Shown one piece after another: positions 16,120 through 23,645 of a stretch of DNA of 32,453 nucleotides. The translations under genes were made by a program, and so were the position numbers. The DNA comes from Flavobacterium sp. SCGC AAA160-P02 (GTDB taxonomy: Bacteria > Bacteroidota > Bacteroidia > Flavobacteriales > Flavobacteriaceae). The stretch lies in NCBI GenBank assembly GCA_000383355.1, contig KB911105.1, forward strand, positions 1 to 32,453, written 5' to 3'. The notes under the pieces are model-generated. The model saw only the letters and a program-made list of their open reading frames with translations. It made no database searches and was not told the DNA's origin. Every line of letters begins with the position of its first letter. Position 1 is the stretch's first letter.

Positions 16120-16571
16120 TATAAAATTACGAATGTACTCCCTGATGGTATTGTTATTGTACCTGAAACTGTAACGGGTCCAACCAAGGCTCCGTTTGTA
16201 GATCCAGCCATAGATATACTACTCCATGTTTGTGAATTTTTCACGAAAAAAGTTGATGACAAAGAACCAGCGGTTACTGTTGCATCTGTCGGCGTTCCAA
16301 TATCAAACGTGTCACCAAGAATGGTTCCAAAAAAAGTATCTGATGATGCGGGGGCCGATGAAAATGTAATTTGATTTCCTGCTATTGTATAGGCTGATGG
16401 ATCTTGCACGACTCCTGAAATAGAGATTATACAATTGGCTTCGGTTCCTGGAGACACAGCTACACCACCCACCGTTAAGTTAAATGCTACCGTAGAAGCA
16501 TTGAACCCTGATGCAATATTATCCAAAACTTGATACGCTCCTGTTAAGGGCGCTTTTCCAACGTAAGCCAT
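16119..16571 (-). CDS. Short fibre / anchor protein, 150 aa
   Basis: The N-terminal ~110 residues (MAYVGKAPLTGAYQVLDNI, then NCIISISGVVQDPSAYTIAG and DTFFGTILGD) match in layout the N-terminus of the 387-aa fibre (MSYLGNAPARSFISF, then VVNNVVQEPGSGKAYTATG and MYCVFLGRA). This is a virion-anchor domain. It ends with a shaft-like VSGTITIPSGSTFVIL, which resembles the IPSGATL element of the next fibre genes. It may be an anchor that meets shafts made by its neighbours. A TAATG overlap couples it to the 185-aa gene. Confidence 0.7.
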   Translation of the reverse strand: MAYVGKAPLTGAYQVLDNIASGFNASTVAFNLTVGGVAVSPGTEANCIISISGVVQDPSAYTIAGNQITFSSAPASSDTFFGTILGDTFDIGTPTDATVTAGSLSSTFFVKNSQTWSSISMAGSTNGALVGPVTVSGTITIPSGSTFVIL

Positions 16572-16584
16572 ATGTTTTTATCCT

Positions 16585-16935
16585 TTACTCTGTAGGGATC
16601 GGGTTTGCAGTCTTGACACTTGCTACATGGTCTATCCATGTAGTAGTACCGTCAACATTGTCGTGGTACTGCATGTCTAACTGTGAACCTAGATCACCGT
16701 AGGCGTTTTTTCTTGTAGCTCTAACTGCATTTTGTCTCTCTTCGAGATCTGCAGCAGTGTCTACAGCGTTCAGTTGCTCTGCAGTAGGTTGAGTTACACC
16801 TGACACATTCCATGTCTTGATGTAAGGTCCCTGACCGTTTGAGTCATCCTGAAGCATAACGTCCGTCATAAAATCTACATTTGCTACGCCGTTATTAGCG
16901 CAATAAGTTTTAACCTTGCTTGATAGTGATGCCAT
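16585..16935 (-). CDS. Conserved tail-region protein, 116 aa
   Basis: A good AAGGAG precedes ATG 16935. The protein starts MASLSSKVKTYCANNGVANV and has a helical middle (QPTAEQLNAVDTAADLEERQ) and a C-terminal motif (YGDLGSQLDMQYHDNVDGTT followed by TWIDHV). Proteins with this YGDLG-QLDM-Y-D end occur beside fibre genes in many marine phages, sometimes called XkdW-like or fibre-assembly proteins; I use that only as a hint. It lies just downstream of the palindrome and truncated fibre start at 16960-17006. Confidence 0.7.
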   Translation of the reverse strand: MASLSSKVKTYCANNGVANVDFMTDVMLQDDSNGQGPYIKTWNVSGVTQPTAEQLNAVDTAADLEERQNAVRATRKNAYGDLGSQLDMQYHDNVDGTTTWIDHVASVKTANPIPTE

Positions 16936-16959
16936 AGTTTGTTCTCCTTATTTTATTGT

Positions 16960-16981
16960 TTTTAACACATATGTGTTAAAA
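16960..16981. repeat. Perfect 22-bp palindrome
   Basis: The half-site TTTTAACACAT is followed by its exact reverse complement with no spacer. It lies between the truncated fibre start and the 116-aa gene. It has no GC stem and no U-run, so it does not look like an intrinsic terminator. It could be a protein-binding site, a recombination site or a chance palindrome. Confidence 0.8.
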
Positions 16982-17006
16982 TTCTAGTTATTTTATCTAT
17001 TGCCAT
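16962..17006 (-). pseudogene. Truncated duplicate of a fibre gene start (14-codon frame)
   Basis: The frame reads MAIDKITRILTHMC and then stops within the palindrome. Its first seven codons (ATGGCAATAGATAAAATAAC) are identical to the start of the complete 206-aa fibre gene at 17638, about 630 bases upstream in transcription order. A TAGGAAAATAA ribosome-binding-like element precedes it. It is best read as a scar left when a duplicated fibre gene was mostly deleted, though a translated leader peptide is possible. Confidence 0.55.
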
Positions 17007-17017
17007 AATTTATTTTC

Positions 17018-17638
17018 CTAATCTATAAGTTTTATAATTGTTAAATTGCAATTATCTTCTGCTATACTGTAGGCTTCAGTTCCATAAGTCCATAATGAAA
17101 CAGTATCTCCAACAGATAAACTTCTTATAACTGAAGAAGATATAGCATGAAAACCATATCCTGTTTGTCCAGCAACTAAATTTGTTGTATAAACAGTTGA
17201 TCTATTGGTGTTTGCTATTTCAACTTGAGCATATTCACTAGCACCTGTTAAACTATCTACCCTAGCATGAGAGGTAAGAAAATAGTTTCCAGCTTGACCA
17301 GATGGAACTGTAAAAGTATTTGAAGTAAAAGCAGAATTGCTATCTACTCTTTCTGTATTTAATGTTATTTTAGTATTAGTAGTTGCTGAAATACTTTGAC
17401 TACCACCTGTTTTATCAACAGAAACCATTGGAGTATTAGTTCCACCAACACCAGATACAAAGTTTGCTCTAGTCATTTTTCTTAATGCACCAGAAGCTGA
17501 TGTGTCTGATAATAAAATTAAATCATCTGTAGCAATAGAAGTTTCAGCAGTTTGTCCTGTAATTACAGTTGATGTAAGAGTATCTGCTGATACTGCTCCG
17601 TCTGCTATTGCGGGTGTTGTTATTTTATCTATTGCCAT
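17018..17638 (-). CDS. Fibre protein with C1q-like C-terminal domain, 206 aa
   Basis: The N-terminal ~65 residues (MAIDKITTPAIADGAVSADT, SIATDDLILLSDTSASGALR, KMTRANFVSG) are a shaft module common to tail fibres. The C-terminal domain begins near residue 70 and shows C1q/TNF-like features: ATTNTKITLNTERVDSNSAF, NTFTVPSGQAGNYFLTSHA and a terminal CNLTIIKLID strand. It is coupled by TAATG to the 85-aa gene upstream. Its first seven codons are duplicated at 17006. Confidence 0.75.
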   Translation of the reverse strand: MAIDKITTPAIADGAVSADTLTSTVITGQTAETSIATDDLILLSDTSASGALRKMTRANFVSGVGGTNTPMVSVDKTGGSQSISATTNTKITLNTERVDSNSAFTSNTFTVPSGQAGNYFLTSHARVDSLTGASEYAQVEIANTNRSTVYTTNLVAGQTGYGFHAISSSVIRSLSVGDTVSLWTYGTEAYSIAEDNCNLTIIKLID

Positions 17639-17895
17639 TACATATTCTCTTGTTGTTCAGCTTTAAAAGTTTCATAAGCAGCTTTTACTTCATCTGTCCA
17701 AATTGCGTTACATACTGCTTGAACTTCTGAATGTTCATCAGTTATAACTGCATCTGGCATTAAAGCATGTCTATGATACTTTCTTGATAATTCTTCGCCA
17801 TCTTCGATAACTACAGTATCTGTTCTTACTTGAACTGATTTGTATTTTCCGACCACTTCGATTTTACCAATCTGTGTCTCTTTAGTTATTGCCAT
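17638..17895 (-). CDS. Small conserved fibre-region protein, 85 aa
   Basis: ATG 17895 follows AAGGAG. The protein starts MAITKETQIGKIEVVGKYKS, then has a basic aromatic patch (RKYHRHALMPDA) and a helical C-terminus (VQAVCNAIWTDEVKAAYETF). Small proteins with V-Q-V-R-T, H-R-H and C-terminal T-D-E-V-x-x-A-Y features are widespread next to fibre genes in marine phages. The most plausible role is fibre assembly or an attachment adaptor. It pairs with the 206-aa fibre by a TAATG overlap. Confidence 0.75.
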   Translation of the reverse strand: MAITKETQIGKIEVVGKYKSVQVRTDTVVIEDGEELSRKYHRHALMPDAVITDEHSEVQAVCNAIWTDEVKAAYETFKAEQQENM

Positions 17896-17917
17896 GTGTT
17901 GTCTCCTTGTGTTGTTG

Positions 17918-19081
17918 TTAAGCTGTTGAATAGCATCCAGCTATATGTAAATTGTTATAAGCATTACCACTTTGAAAATCTGAACCTTGAACGGCAGTTG
18001 AACTACTACTACCTGTAGTGTTTTTCCATAGTTGAATAGTTGTACCCCCTTGTGAAATTCTTGCTTTTAGTGTCATATTGGTGTTATATCTATATGCTAA
18101 ACCAATAGCAGCACTCGAACTACTTTGGTTTCCAGTAGTAATAGGTAGTCCAGTAATTATTGCATCTCCACTTGGAGATGAAATTCCAGTAGTTGCCATA
18201 TAAATTTGAAAATGAACTAAATTTCCAACTTTTACATAGTGTCCTCTAGTATTTCCGCCACCTTGCATAGTTACAGAACCACTATCAAAAGAATAAGCTG
18301 GTGTGAAACTTCCTTCTTCGTAATCATCTAAAAGATTAGCTGCTGTTGCACTTGTTACTCCTAAATAAATTCCATGATCGGTTGCTGCTGGTAAAAAATT
18401 ACCAGAGCTATCTAAACTCCATTGATGTGCAGCGTTTGTGCCAAATTGCATACTGTTTCCATTATTAAGATATTTTACATAACCCATTCCATCATTTGCA
18501 CTATCTCCAAAAAATAAACTTGGTGTAGCACTTGTATTGGTTGTTTTTAAAAATAATCTTGCATCTGATCCAGAGTTATCTTCTGCTGCATGTAATAAAA
18601 CATCTGCATCACCAGATGATGTTTCTATATGTAGTTTTTCTGAAGGAGATCCAGTACCAATCCCAACTTGTTCGTTGCTATCAATAGTCATAGCTGTTGC
18701 ATTAGCAGATGATACTATTCCAGCTACTCCACCTGCACCACTAGCTAATTTATCTGCTGTAACTGCATCGTCTGCTAATTGTGCAGTGCCCACTGACCCT
18801 GCGCCAGGTGCGTTTGTTGCAGTTGCTCTACCTAAAAATACACAGTACATTTCATCTGTACCATTTGTTAATGCTGCAGATAATGTAAGAGCTGTTCCTG
18901 TTGCAGTATAAGCTTTACCTGAACCAGGTTCCTGAACCACGTTATTTACGACAAGTCTAATGTCGTTTTCGTTAGTTACTGAATGTGATAGGGTATATGC
19001 AGTTTGAGAATTGACGATAGTAAATACTTGTCTTTCGAAACTTATAAAACTTCTTGCTGGAGCGTTTCCTAAATACGACAT
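17918..19081 (-). CDS. Large tail fibre protein, 387 aa
   Basis: The N-terminal anchor (MSYLGNAPARSFISFERQVF, NDIRLVVNNVVQEPGSG, MYCVFLGRA) is followed by a shaft start (GSVGTAQLADDAVTADKLAS) and a fibre body with sample-data-like strands (SEKLHIETSSGDADVLLHAA). The element AANLLDDYEEGSFTPAY near residues 250-265 is a hallmark of C-terminal fibre domains in many marine phages. The last ~120 residues are beta-rich with a Cys near the end. It is the longest fibre here and probably the main tail fibre. Confidence 0.8.
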   Translation of the reverse strand: MSYLGNAPARSFISFERQVFTIVNSQTAYTLSHSVTNENDIRLVVNNVVQEPGSGKAYTATGTALTLSAALTNGTDEMYCVFLGRATATNAPGAGSVGTAQLADDAVTADKLASGAGGVAGIVSSANATAMTIDSNEQVGIGTGSPSEKLHIETSSGDADVLLHAAEDNSGSDARLFLKTTNTSATPSLFFGDSANDGMGYVKYLNNGNSMQFGTNAAHQWSLDSSGNFLPAATDHGIYLGVTSATAANLLDDYEEGSFTPAYSFDSGSVTMQGGGNTRGHYVKVGNLVHFQIYMATTGISSPSGDAIITGLPITTGNQSSSSAAIGLAYRYNTNMTLKARISQGGTTIQLWKNTTGSSSSTAVQGSDFQSGNAYNNLHIAGCYSTA

Positions 19082-19089
19082 GATTCTCC

Positions 19090-19422
19090 CTATGTACTGA
19101 TTGCGTCAACTGCACCTACTACTGTATCTAAAGAACTAGCTGTATCTGATTGAACGTACAGTTGGTCTCCAGAAGCGAGTACAATTTTACTTCCTCCGTC
19201 AATAAGCTCTAGTGAGCCGCCACTGACAATCGGCGCGTTTTTGATTAAATAATAATTTGCTGATGATCTTCTTAAATAAACATCAACAGCTATAGTTGAT
19301 GTAGTTACATTAGCCATTCTAACACTAATTAAAGTGTCATAACTATTAGCAGCTCCGCCTAAAGCATCTACTGCTGATGTACCTGTGTTTCTTGTTAGAT
19401 AATTTCTAAAGTTTTGTGCCAT
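19090..19422 (-). CDS. Small beta-rich virion protein, 110 aa
   Basis: It begins MAQNFRNYLTRNTGTSAVDA, then a beta-rich body (DTLISVRMANVTTSTIAVDV, YYLIKNAPIVSGGSLELID, DQLYVQSDTAS). Proteins of this layout, with F-R-N-Y near the N-terminus and a P-I-V-x-G-G-S-L-E-L-I-D strand, are recurrent in marine phage tail modules. It has no catalytic motif. It may be a baseplate, fibre-base or decoration protein. An AAGGAATAA element precedes the ATG. Confidence 0.75.
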   Translation of the reverse strand: MAQNFRNYLTRNTGTSAVDALGGAANSYDTLISVRMANVTTSTIAVDVYLRRSSANYYLIKNAPIVSGGSLELIDGGSKIVLASGDQLYVQSDTASSLDTVVGAVDAIST

Positions 19423-19437
19423 AATTTATTCCTTATA

Positions 19438-20433
19438 CTATAACGCGATTGCCATTGCAACGGCAAAACCCGCTGTAGCTCCCGCAGTTCCATTTGAAGC
19501 TGAAGTTACTCTTCCTTTTGCATCTACTGTAATTGATGAATTTGTATAACTAGCAGCTGTAACTCCTGAGTTCGCTAAAGTTAATGCTCCACCAGATGCA
19601 ATTGTTGCATCACCTGATACTGCTGATTCTTGATAACTTGTACCATCTGCAACTAATATTTTAGCAGATGTATTATCAGGCATTTTTAATAATGATCCTA
19701 CAGTTAAAGTACCATTTACATAATTAGATATTACGTTTGCAAAGTTACCCATCAATGAGTGACTTGAACATTGATAATATAAAATATTTGGTGTGTTAGC
19801 ATCAACTGCTATTTGAGTATATGCCCCAGAGTTTCCTGGAGTTCCGTTTGTAGTTACACCTGTAGTGTAAGCTGTAGATTTGTCTGCTTCTAAATAAAAT
19901 CTTAATGGGTGACCGTTGTTTGTAGAATCTGCTTGATCAAATCTATAATAATATTTGTATGATGAGTCTGCACCTGAAAATGTGATTGCTGGTGATTCTA
20001 ATCCATCAAAAAAATATGCACTAGAAGATCCTTGACCTGAGTAAGGATGTGCTGCTGTTTTAGTACCAACTTTAACTGTAATAATTTTTGGCGCTGATGA
20101 AGAACCATATTCTTCTGGAGTAGGTAAACTTATTTTTGCACCAGGCACTGTACAGAATACTTCTGTTGCACCCGCAAAGTTTACAGCAGCATCACTATTA
20201 GAACTAGAAATAATATTAGTTCTAGCAAGTGTACTTGCTCCTCCGTTTAAAGTTCCAAAACCAACTTCAAAATTATTTGTACCGTTTTCAAAAATACAAT
20301 AGTATGTCGTATTACCTCCACCGATACCTGCAGCAAAAGTTTCAAAACCTGTTACCGCACCACCAAGTGTAAACGTACCTGTACCAGTAGTCGAACTGGA
20401 TTCTTTAACCCTATCGTTTAATTTAAACGCCAT
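19438..20433 (-). CDS. Tail fibre-like protein with embedded cupredoxin-like domain, 331 aa
   Basis: Residues 1-100 form a beta-rich phage module (MAFKLNDRVKESS, TLNGGASTLARTNIISSSNS). Residues about 115-235 form a separate domain with His175 (GHPLRFYL), a strand pair, and Cys222-x2-His225-x2-Met228 (ILYYQCSSHSLMGN). Spacing of one upstream His with a C-terminal C-x2-H-x2-M resembles type-1 copper sites in cupredoxins; metal binding is inference. The C-terminus (NSSITVDAKGRVTSASNG) is a classic fibre repeat ending. It lies between the 140-aa and 110-aa virion genes. Confidence 0.75.
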   Translation of the reverse strand: MAFKLNDRVKESSSTTGTGTFTLGGAVTGFETFAAGIGGGNTTYYCIFENGTNNFEVGFGTLNGGASTLARTNIISSSNSDAAVNFAGATEVFCTVPGAKISLPTPEEYGSSSAPKIITVKVGTKTAAHPYSGQGSSSAYFFDGLESPAITFSGADSSYKYYYRFDQADSTNNGHPLRFYLEADKSTAYTTGVTTNGTPGNSGAYTQIAVDANTPNILYYQCSSHSLMGNFANVISNYVNGTLTVGSLLKMPDNTSAKILVADGTSYQESAVSGDATIASGGALTLANSGVTAASYTNSSITVDAKGRVTSASNGTAGATAGFAVAMAIAL

Positions 20434-20445
20434 TTAATTTTCTCC

Positions 20446-20868
20446 TTATGCCATGCTTATAATTGCATTAGCCGGTGTACTTGGATCTGGGTAAGAAACT
20501 GTAAACGTACCATTAGTAGCCGTTTTGTTTCCACCAAAATCTAATACTACACATAACTTATCACTCTTGTCATCATTATAGATTGCTGCAAATGCTGCTG
20601 TAAAAGTAGCACTAGCCCAAGTACTATCTGCAAAGTCAACTGAAGCAACTGCAGTTCCACTAGCTACTGCTTGTGAAGCTAAAGCTTTTCTTTCGTAGTT
20701 TGAACTACCAGCAGAACTAACTTCATTAGTTGTAAGTACAACTGTACTAGATGTCGAGTAAGGATTAGATGTGTACAAAGCTATTTTGAAAGCATCTCCT
20801 CCATTTGCAAAGTTATGTGTTCCCGAAAAGAGTTCTCCTCTAAATGCGAACGGTATTATATTTGCCAT
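20446..20868 (-). CDS. Conserved virion protein, 140 aa
   Basis: ATG 20868 follows AAGGAGAAAA. The protein opens MANIIPFAFRGELFSGTHNF and reads as a beta-rich single domain (GGDAFKIALYTSNPYS, KLCVVLDFGGNKTATNGTFT). The opening F-x-G-E-L-F-S-G-x-H-x-F, then D-x-F-K-I-A-L-Y, is recurrent in tail modules of marine phages. It lies between the connector genes and the fibre block and may be a tail-base or fibre-base component. Confidence 0.75.
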   Translation of the reverse strand: MANIIPFAFRGELFSGTHNFANGGDAFKIALYTSNPYSTSSTVVLTTNEVSSAGSSNYERKALASQAVASGTAVASVDFADSTWASATFTAAFAAIYNDDKSDKLCVVLDFGGNKTATNGTFTVSYPDPSTPANAIISMA

Positions 20869-20880
20869 ATTGTTTTCTCC

Positions 20881-21582
20881 TTAGTATTTCGATGGTGATT
20901 CAGATTTTAAAGGAGTACGAATAGCTCCATCTTGATATTCGTCTCTACGTCTTCGACCTTGTTGTTCGATCGCATACGATTGTAATGCTCTTTTAAAAGA
21001 TCCTTCGTAGTATTGTAACATATCTGCGGGACCTTTCAAGTATCCATATGCTTCTACCAGACAAGCATACAAAAGTAAATCTTGATATTTATTAGAAGTA
21101 TAAGTTCCAACTGTTGATGCTGGATTGGCTGTAGTAGGCTGTGTCGTGCTTGTTATACTAATAGGTTGTTTAACATAGGCTAAAGTAATAGAAAAATTAG
21201 CGTTTGGAGTAGGTGATACTACCCAAAATTCAGCATCCCAATTACCATAATACTTAGGAATTCCAGAAGCTGTGTTGGGAGTACTATAATATTCAGCCAT
21301 AAAACTTGTATCTTTTTTTTCTAAAAAAGTTTGATTACCTGCTGAATCGGTTAATTGTGCATATCTAATAAATCTTAAATCAGTTGGAATAGTTACATAT
21401 CTATTTCCACTAACTAAAGCAGATGTTGCATAAAATCTATTATCATCAGAATCTGCATCTCTGTAAATTCTATTTTCTGCATTTTTAATTATTGTATTTA
21501 ATAAAGTATTAGATAAAACTGAATCATCTACTTCTGTGTAGTTTCTAATATCATCTTGTAAATTTGCTAAAGTGTAAGCCAT
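20881..21582 (-). CDS. Head-tail connector / adaptor-like protein, 233 aa
   Basis: The protein starts MAYTLANLQDDIRNYTEVDD and then a helical segment (LLNTIIKNAENRIYRDADSD). A beta-rich centre (RFYATSALVSGNRYVTIPTD) and a helical end (YQDLLLYACLVEAYGYLKG) follow. This order, with a small helical N-terminus, R-Y-x-T-I-P-D strand and L-L-x-A-x-L-x-E-A helix, is typical of adaptor or tail-tube-like proteins in podovirus-type phages. It is coupled by TAATG to the preceding 165-aa gene. Role is inferred from order and layout. Confidence 0.7.
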   Translation of the reverse strand: MAYTLANLQDDIRNYTEVDDSVLSNTLLNTIIKNAENRIYRDADSDDNRFYATSALVSGNRYVTIPTDLRFIRYAQLTDSAGNQTFLEKKDTSFMAEYYSTPNTASGIPKYYGNWDAEFWVVSPTPNANFSITLAYVKQPISITSTTQPTTANPASTVGTYTSNKYQDLLLYACLVEAYGYLKGPADMLQYYEGSFKRALQSYAIEQQGRRRRDEYQDGAIRTPLKSESPSKY

Positions 21583-22079
21583 TATGGTGTTAGAGTAACT
21601 GGTCCTGCAGTTACAAACATTCCTCCTGAATTTTCCGTTACAGTTGCATTACTTCCACAATCAAAACTGTAACTATTTGTATCAATAACTGTTATACTAA
21701 ATCCTGAACTATTTTCAAATAAAGAATACACCAGGCCTCCTGGGCTTCCATCTACATTTCTAAAAACAACAGTATCACTTGTTGCTCTTCCATGAGCAGG
21801 TTCTGTGACTGTTACAGTAGAAGAACCTGAAGTTAAACTTAAAGGATTTCCAGGTAATAAATTTTCTGTTGCAGGTTCAACTCTTGCAGGTCTTGCATTC
21901 ATTAAACCTTGAGGGTCACCTGTAAATCTTGTTGGTTGAATTTGTGGTTGCTTTGGTTCAAATTCTGAATTGTGAACAAAACTACCATTCCATTCAGTTA
22001 CCATTTCTCTATATGGAAATGCTAAACCTGATCTATCAGATATTGCCTGCGCATATTTTCCTCTAGATAATTTTGCCAT
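21582..22079 (-). CDS. Conserved connector-region virion protein, 165 aa
   Basis: The N-terminus (RGKYAQAISDRSGLAFPYRE, then a TEWNGSFVH strand and FEPKQPQIQP) is a strongly conserved signature of small structural proteins next to tail accessory genes in marine phages. The second half is beta-rich (SLTSGSSTVTVTEPAHGRAT, SPGGLVYSLFENSSGFSITV), similar to small immunoglobulin-like repeats. It is coupled to genes on both sides by TAATG overlaps. Probably part of the head-tail connector. Confidence 0.75.
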   Translation of the reverse strand: MAKLSRGKYAQAISDRSGLAFPYREMVTEWNGSFVHNSEFEPKQPQIQPTRFTGDPQGLMNARPARVEPATENLLPGNPLSLTSGSSTVTVTEPAHGRATSDTVVFRNVDGSPGGLVYSLFENSSGFSITVIDTNSYSFDCGSNATVTENSGGMFVTAGPVTLTP

Positions 22080-22807
22080 TAGGTTCCTGGATAATAAGTT
22101 TTAGGAGTAATAAAAGAACTCGATGAAGATCCATCTTCAGTTAATGCTCTGTTTAATTCATCCTCATATAACATTTTTAACATTTGAATTCTATCGGGTG
22201 CATATTTTACCGCTAAGTAATATGCAAGACCTGCAATCATACATGGTACAAATCTGTAAGGTACGTCTGCATCATTAGTATAGTCTCCGGCATCTTGAAT
22301 TCTTTTTACGTAATAATAATTAAAAAATTTACCAGCTTGATCAGTTCCTGGTGTTAAATATAAAGTAACTGTTATCTTATCAATAAACCTTTGTACAAAA
22401 TATTGTGTAGGTTGACCTGTAGAAGTTTTATTTGATAATGCTTGATAAGTTGATCTACTAATTTTACTAAGAGGTGTATCTACATTAGAATCATTTCTAA
22501 AACTTGCTTCCAAAACATCATCCACACCATAAACAGCTGTTGCATCTGATGTACCATCAGCTGTTGATCTAAACATTGTATATGTTGCTTGATTATTAAC
22601 TAATGTAATTGAGTTGTTTGCAACTTCCCAATAGTGCAAACCTCTATTGCCCCATTCTTGAAACATTATATTTAAAGAACGTCTTGCACTTTTTAATTGA
22701 TATCCTGAAACTCCTTCAATACCAATTCTTTCATAAGACTCTTCTACTATATCAGAAATAGAAAAACCTTTTTCAAAAATTGTAGTTCCAGAGGTAGTGT
22801 TAGCCAT
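22079..22807 (-). CDS. Head-tail adaptor, P22 tail accessory factor-like, 242 aa
   Basis: The N-terminal helices (FSISDIVEESYERIGIEG, YQLKSARRSLNIMFQEWGNR) followed by LHYWEV-x-x-x-S-I-T-L-V-x-x-Q-A-T-Y-T match the pattern of P22 gp4-type tail accessory factors, which bind under the portal and close the head. Later helices (FVPCMIAGLAYYLAVKYAP, QMLKMLYEDELNRALTED) also fit. The start follows a strong GGAGG (CTAGGAGGCTAA). Family assignment is by eye. Confidence 0.8.
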   Translation of the reverse strand: MANTTSGTTIFEKGFSISDIVEESYERIGIEGVSGYQLKSARRSLNIMFQEWGNRGLHYWEVANNSITLVNNQATYTMFRSTADGTSDATAVYGVDDVLEASFRNDSNVDTPLSKISRSTYQALSNKTSTGQPTQYFVQRFIDKITVTLYLTPGTDQAGKFFNYYYVKRIQDAGDYTNDADVPYRFVPCMIAGLAYYLAVKYAPDRIQMLKMLYEDELNRALTEDGSSSSSFITPKTYYPGT

Positions 22808-22815
22808 TTAGCCTC

Positions 22816-23106
22816 CTAGCCAGTATATCCGATAGTAACAGATCCTGTTCCAGTTACATCTGCATAGATAGTATTTTGAAATCTAATTCCGTTTCCAGGT
22901 ACATAAAGATCTAATCCTTCACTTCCAAAAGTAGATTCAAATACTATTCCTCCAGATGCAGTCGATGCATCATAAAGTTTTATATTTGTAACTCCTGTAG
23001 CTTGAATGTATGTAACTCTAGCAGGACCAATATTAGTAGATCCTCCTGAAGCAGTTTTTACCTGTCCGTCAGCTGTAAGTGTTGTAAATTTTTGGTCTGA
23101 TGACAT
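22816..23106 (-). CDS. Small virion protein, 96 aa
   Basis: The ATG follows AAGGAGAAAACAAT. The protein starts MSSDQKFTTLTADGQVKTAS and is a compact beta domain (ARVTYIQATGVTNIKLYDAS, GLDLYVPGNGIRFQNTIYAD), ending GTGSVTIGYTG. It looks like a small head or decoration protein. A hairpin precedes it (23132-23151). No specific family assigned. Confidence 0.7.
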   Translation of the reverse strand: MSSDQKFTTLTADGQVKTASGGSTNIGPARVTYIQATGVTNIKLYDASTASGGIVFESTFGSEGLDLYVPGNGIRFQNTIYADVTGTGSVTIGYTG

Positions 23107-23131
23107 ATTGTTTTCTCCTTAATTAATTTTA

Positions 23132-23151
23132 TGTGGGCCCGGAGGCCCACA
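23132..23151. promoter_or_regulatory. GC-rich hairpin between virion genes
   Basis: An 8-bp perfect stem (TGTGGGCC / GGCCCACA) encloses a 4-base loop. On the minus (coding) strand it lies after the 160-aa gene and about 25 bases before the start of the 96-aa gene, followed by AAAATTAATT without a clean U-run. It may be an mRNA-stability or partial-terminator element. Confidence 0.6.
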
Positions 23152-23162
23152 CTAATTATTTA

Positions 23163-23645
23163 TTACTGTGTGTCTGAACTAGAATCAATTCCTAAAATTT
23201 TAAGAACGATTACAGTATCTCCACCCGGATCTCCAGAAACAACTAATTCAACTTCGTCTCCAGCTAAACCGGCTACACCTGGTGCAAAACCAGACATACC
23301 AAGTACACCATTGCATCCTAAGAAACCTTTCCAACCAGTTGTATTAAGAGCTAAAGCAGCTCCATCAACATAACCATCTGTATCAGCATCTGTTCCAACA
23401 TCAACTAAGTTAACTGCATTAACCGCTGCAGTAGTTACAGTGACTCCAATTCCTAATGGAATAAAATTTGTAGGTATCTGGATAGATGTTTCTTTTCCAG
23501 TAGTCGCTCCATTTGCAACTGTAATAGTTGCAGTGAATTCTTTTAGACTCATTGTAGACGTAACCGCACCTGTAGTTGCGCTTTTATCAATTATTTCAAA
23601 ACCGTTTTCTGATCGTACCGGTCCTGTAAATGTAGTATTTGCCAT
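23163..23645 (-). CDS. Small virion protein, 160 aa
   Basis: The ATG follows a strong Shine-Dalgarno (TAGGAGGATATTAAT). It opens MANTTFTGPVRSENGFEIID, a signature I recognise from marine phage head modules, then beta-rich sequence (EFTATITVANGATTGKETSI, DEVELVVSGDPGGDTVIVLK). It is separated from the upstream genes by a 170-base non-coding stretch and followed by a hairpin, which suggests it may be expressed strongly. It is probably a capsid decoration or head structural protein. Confidence 0.75.
   Translation of the reverse strand: MANTTFTGPVRSENGFEIIDKSATTGAVTSTMSLKEFTATITVANGATTGKETSIQIPTNFIPLGIGVTVTTAAVNAVNLVDVGTDADTDGYVDGAALALNTTGWKGFLGCNGVLGMSGFAPGVAGLAGDEVELVVSGDPGGDTVIVLKILGIDSSSDTQ

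Noticed and set aside
18537..18911. 124-codon plus-strand frame inside the 387-aa fibre gene
   Set aside because: Antisense to a clear fibre gene, with no ribosome-binding site or recognisable motif.
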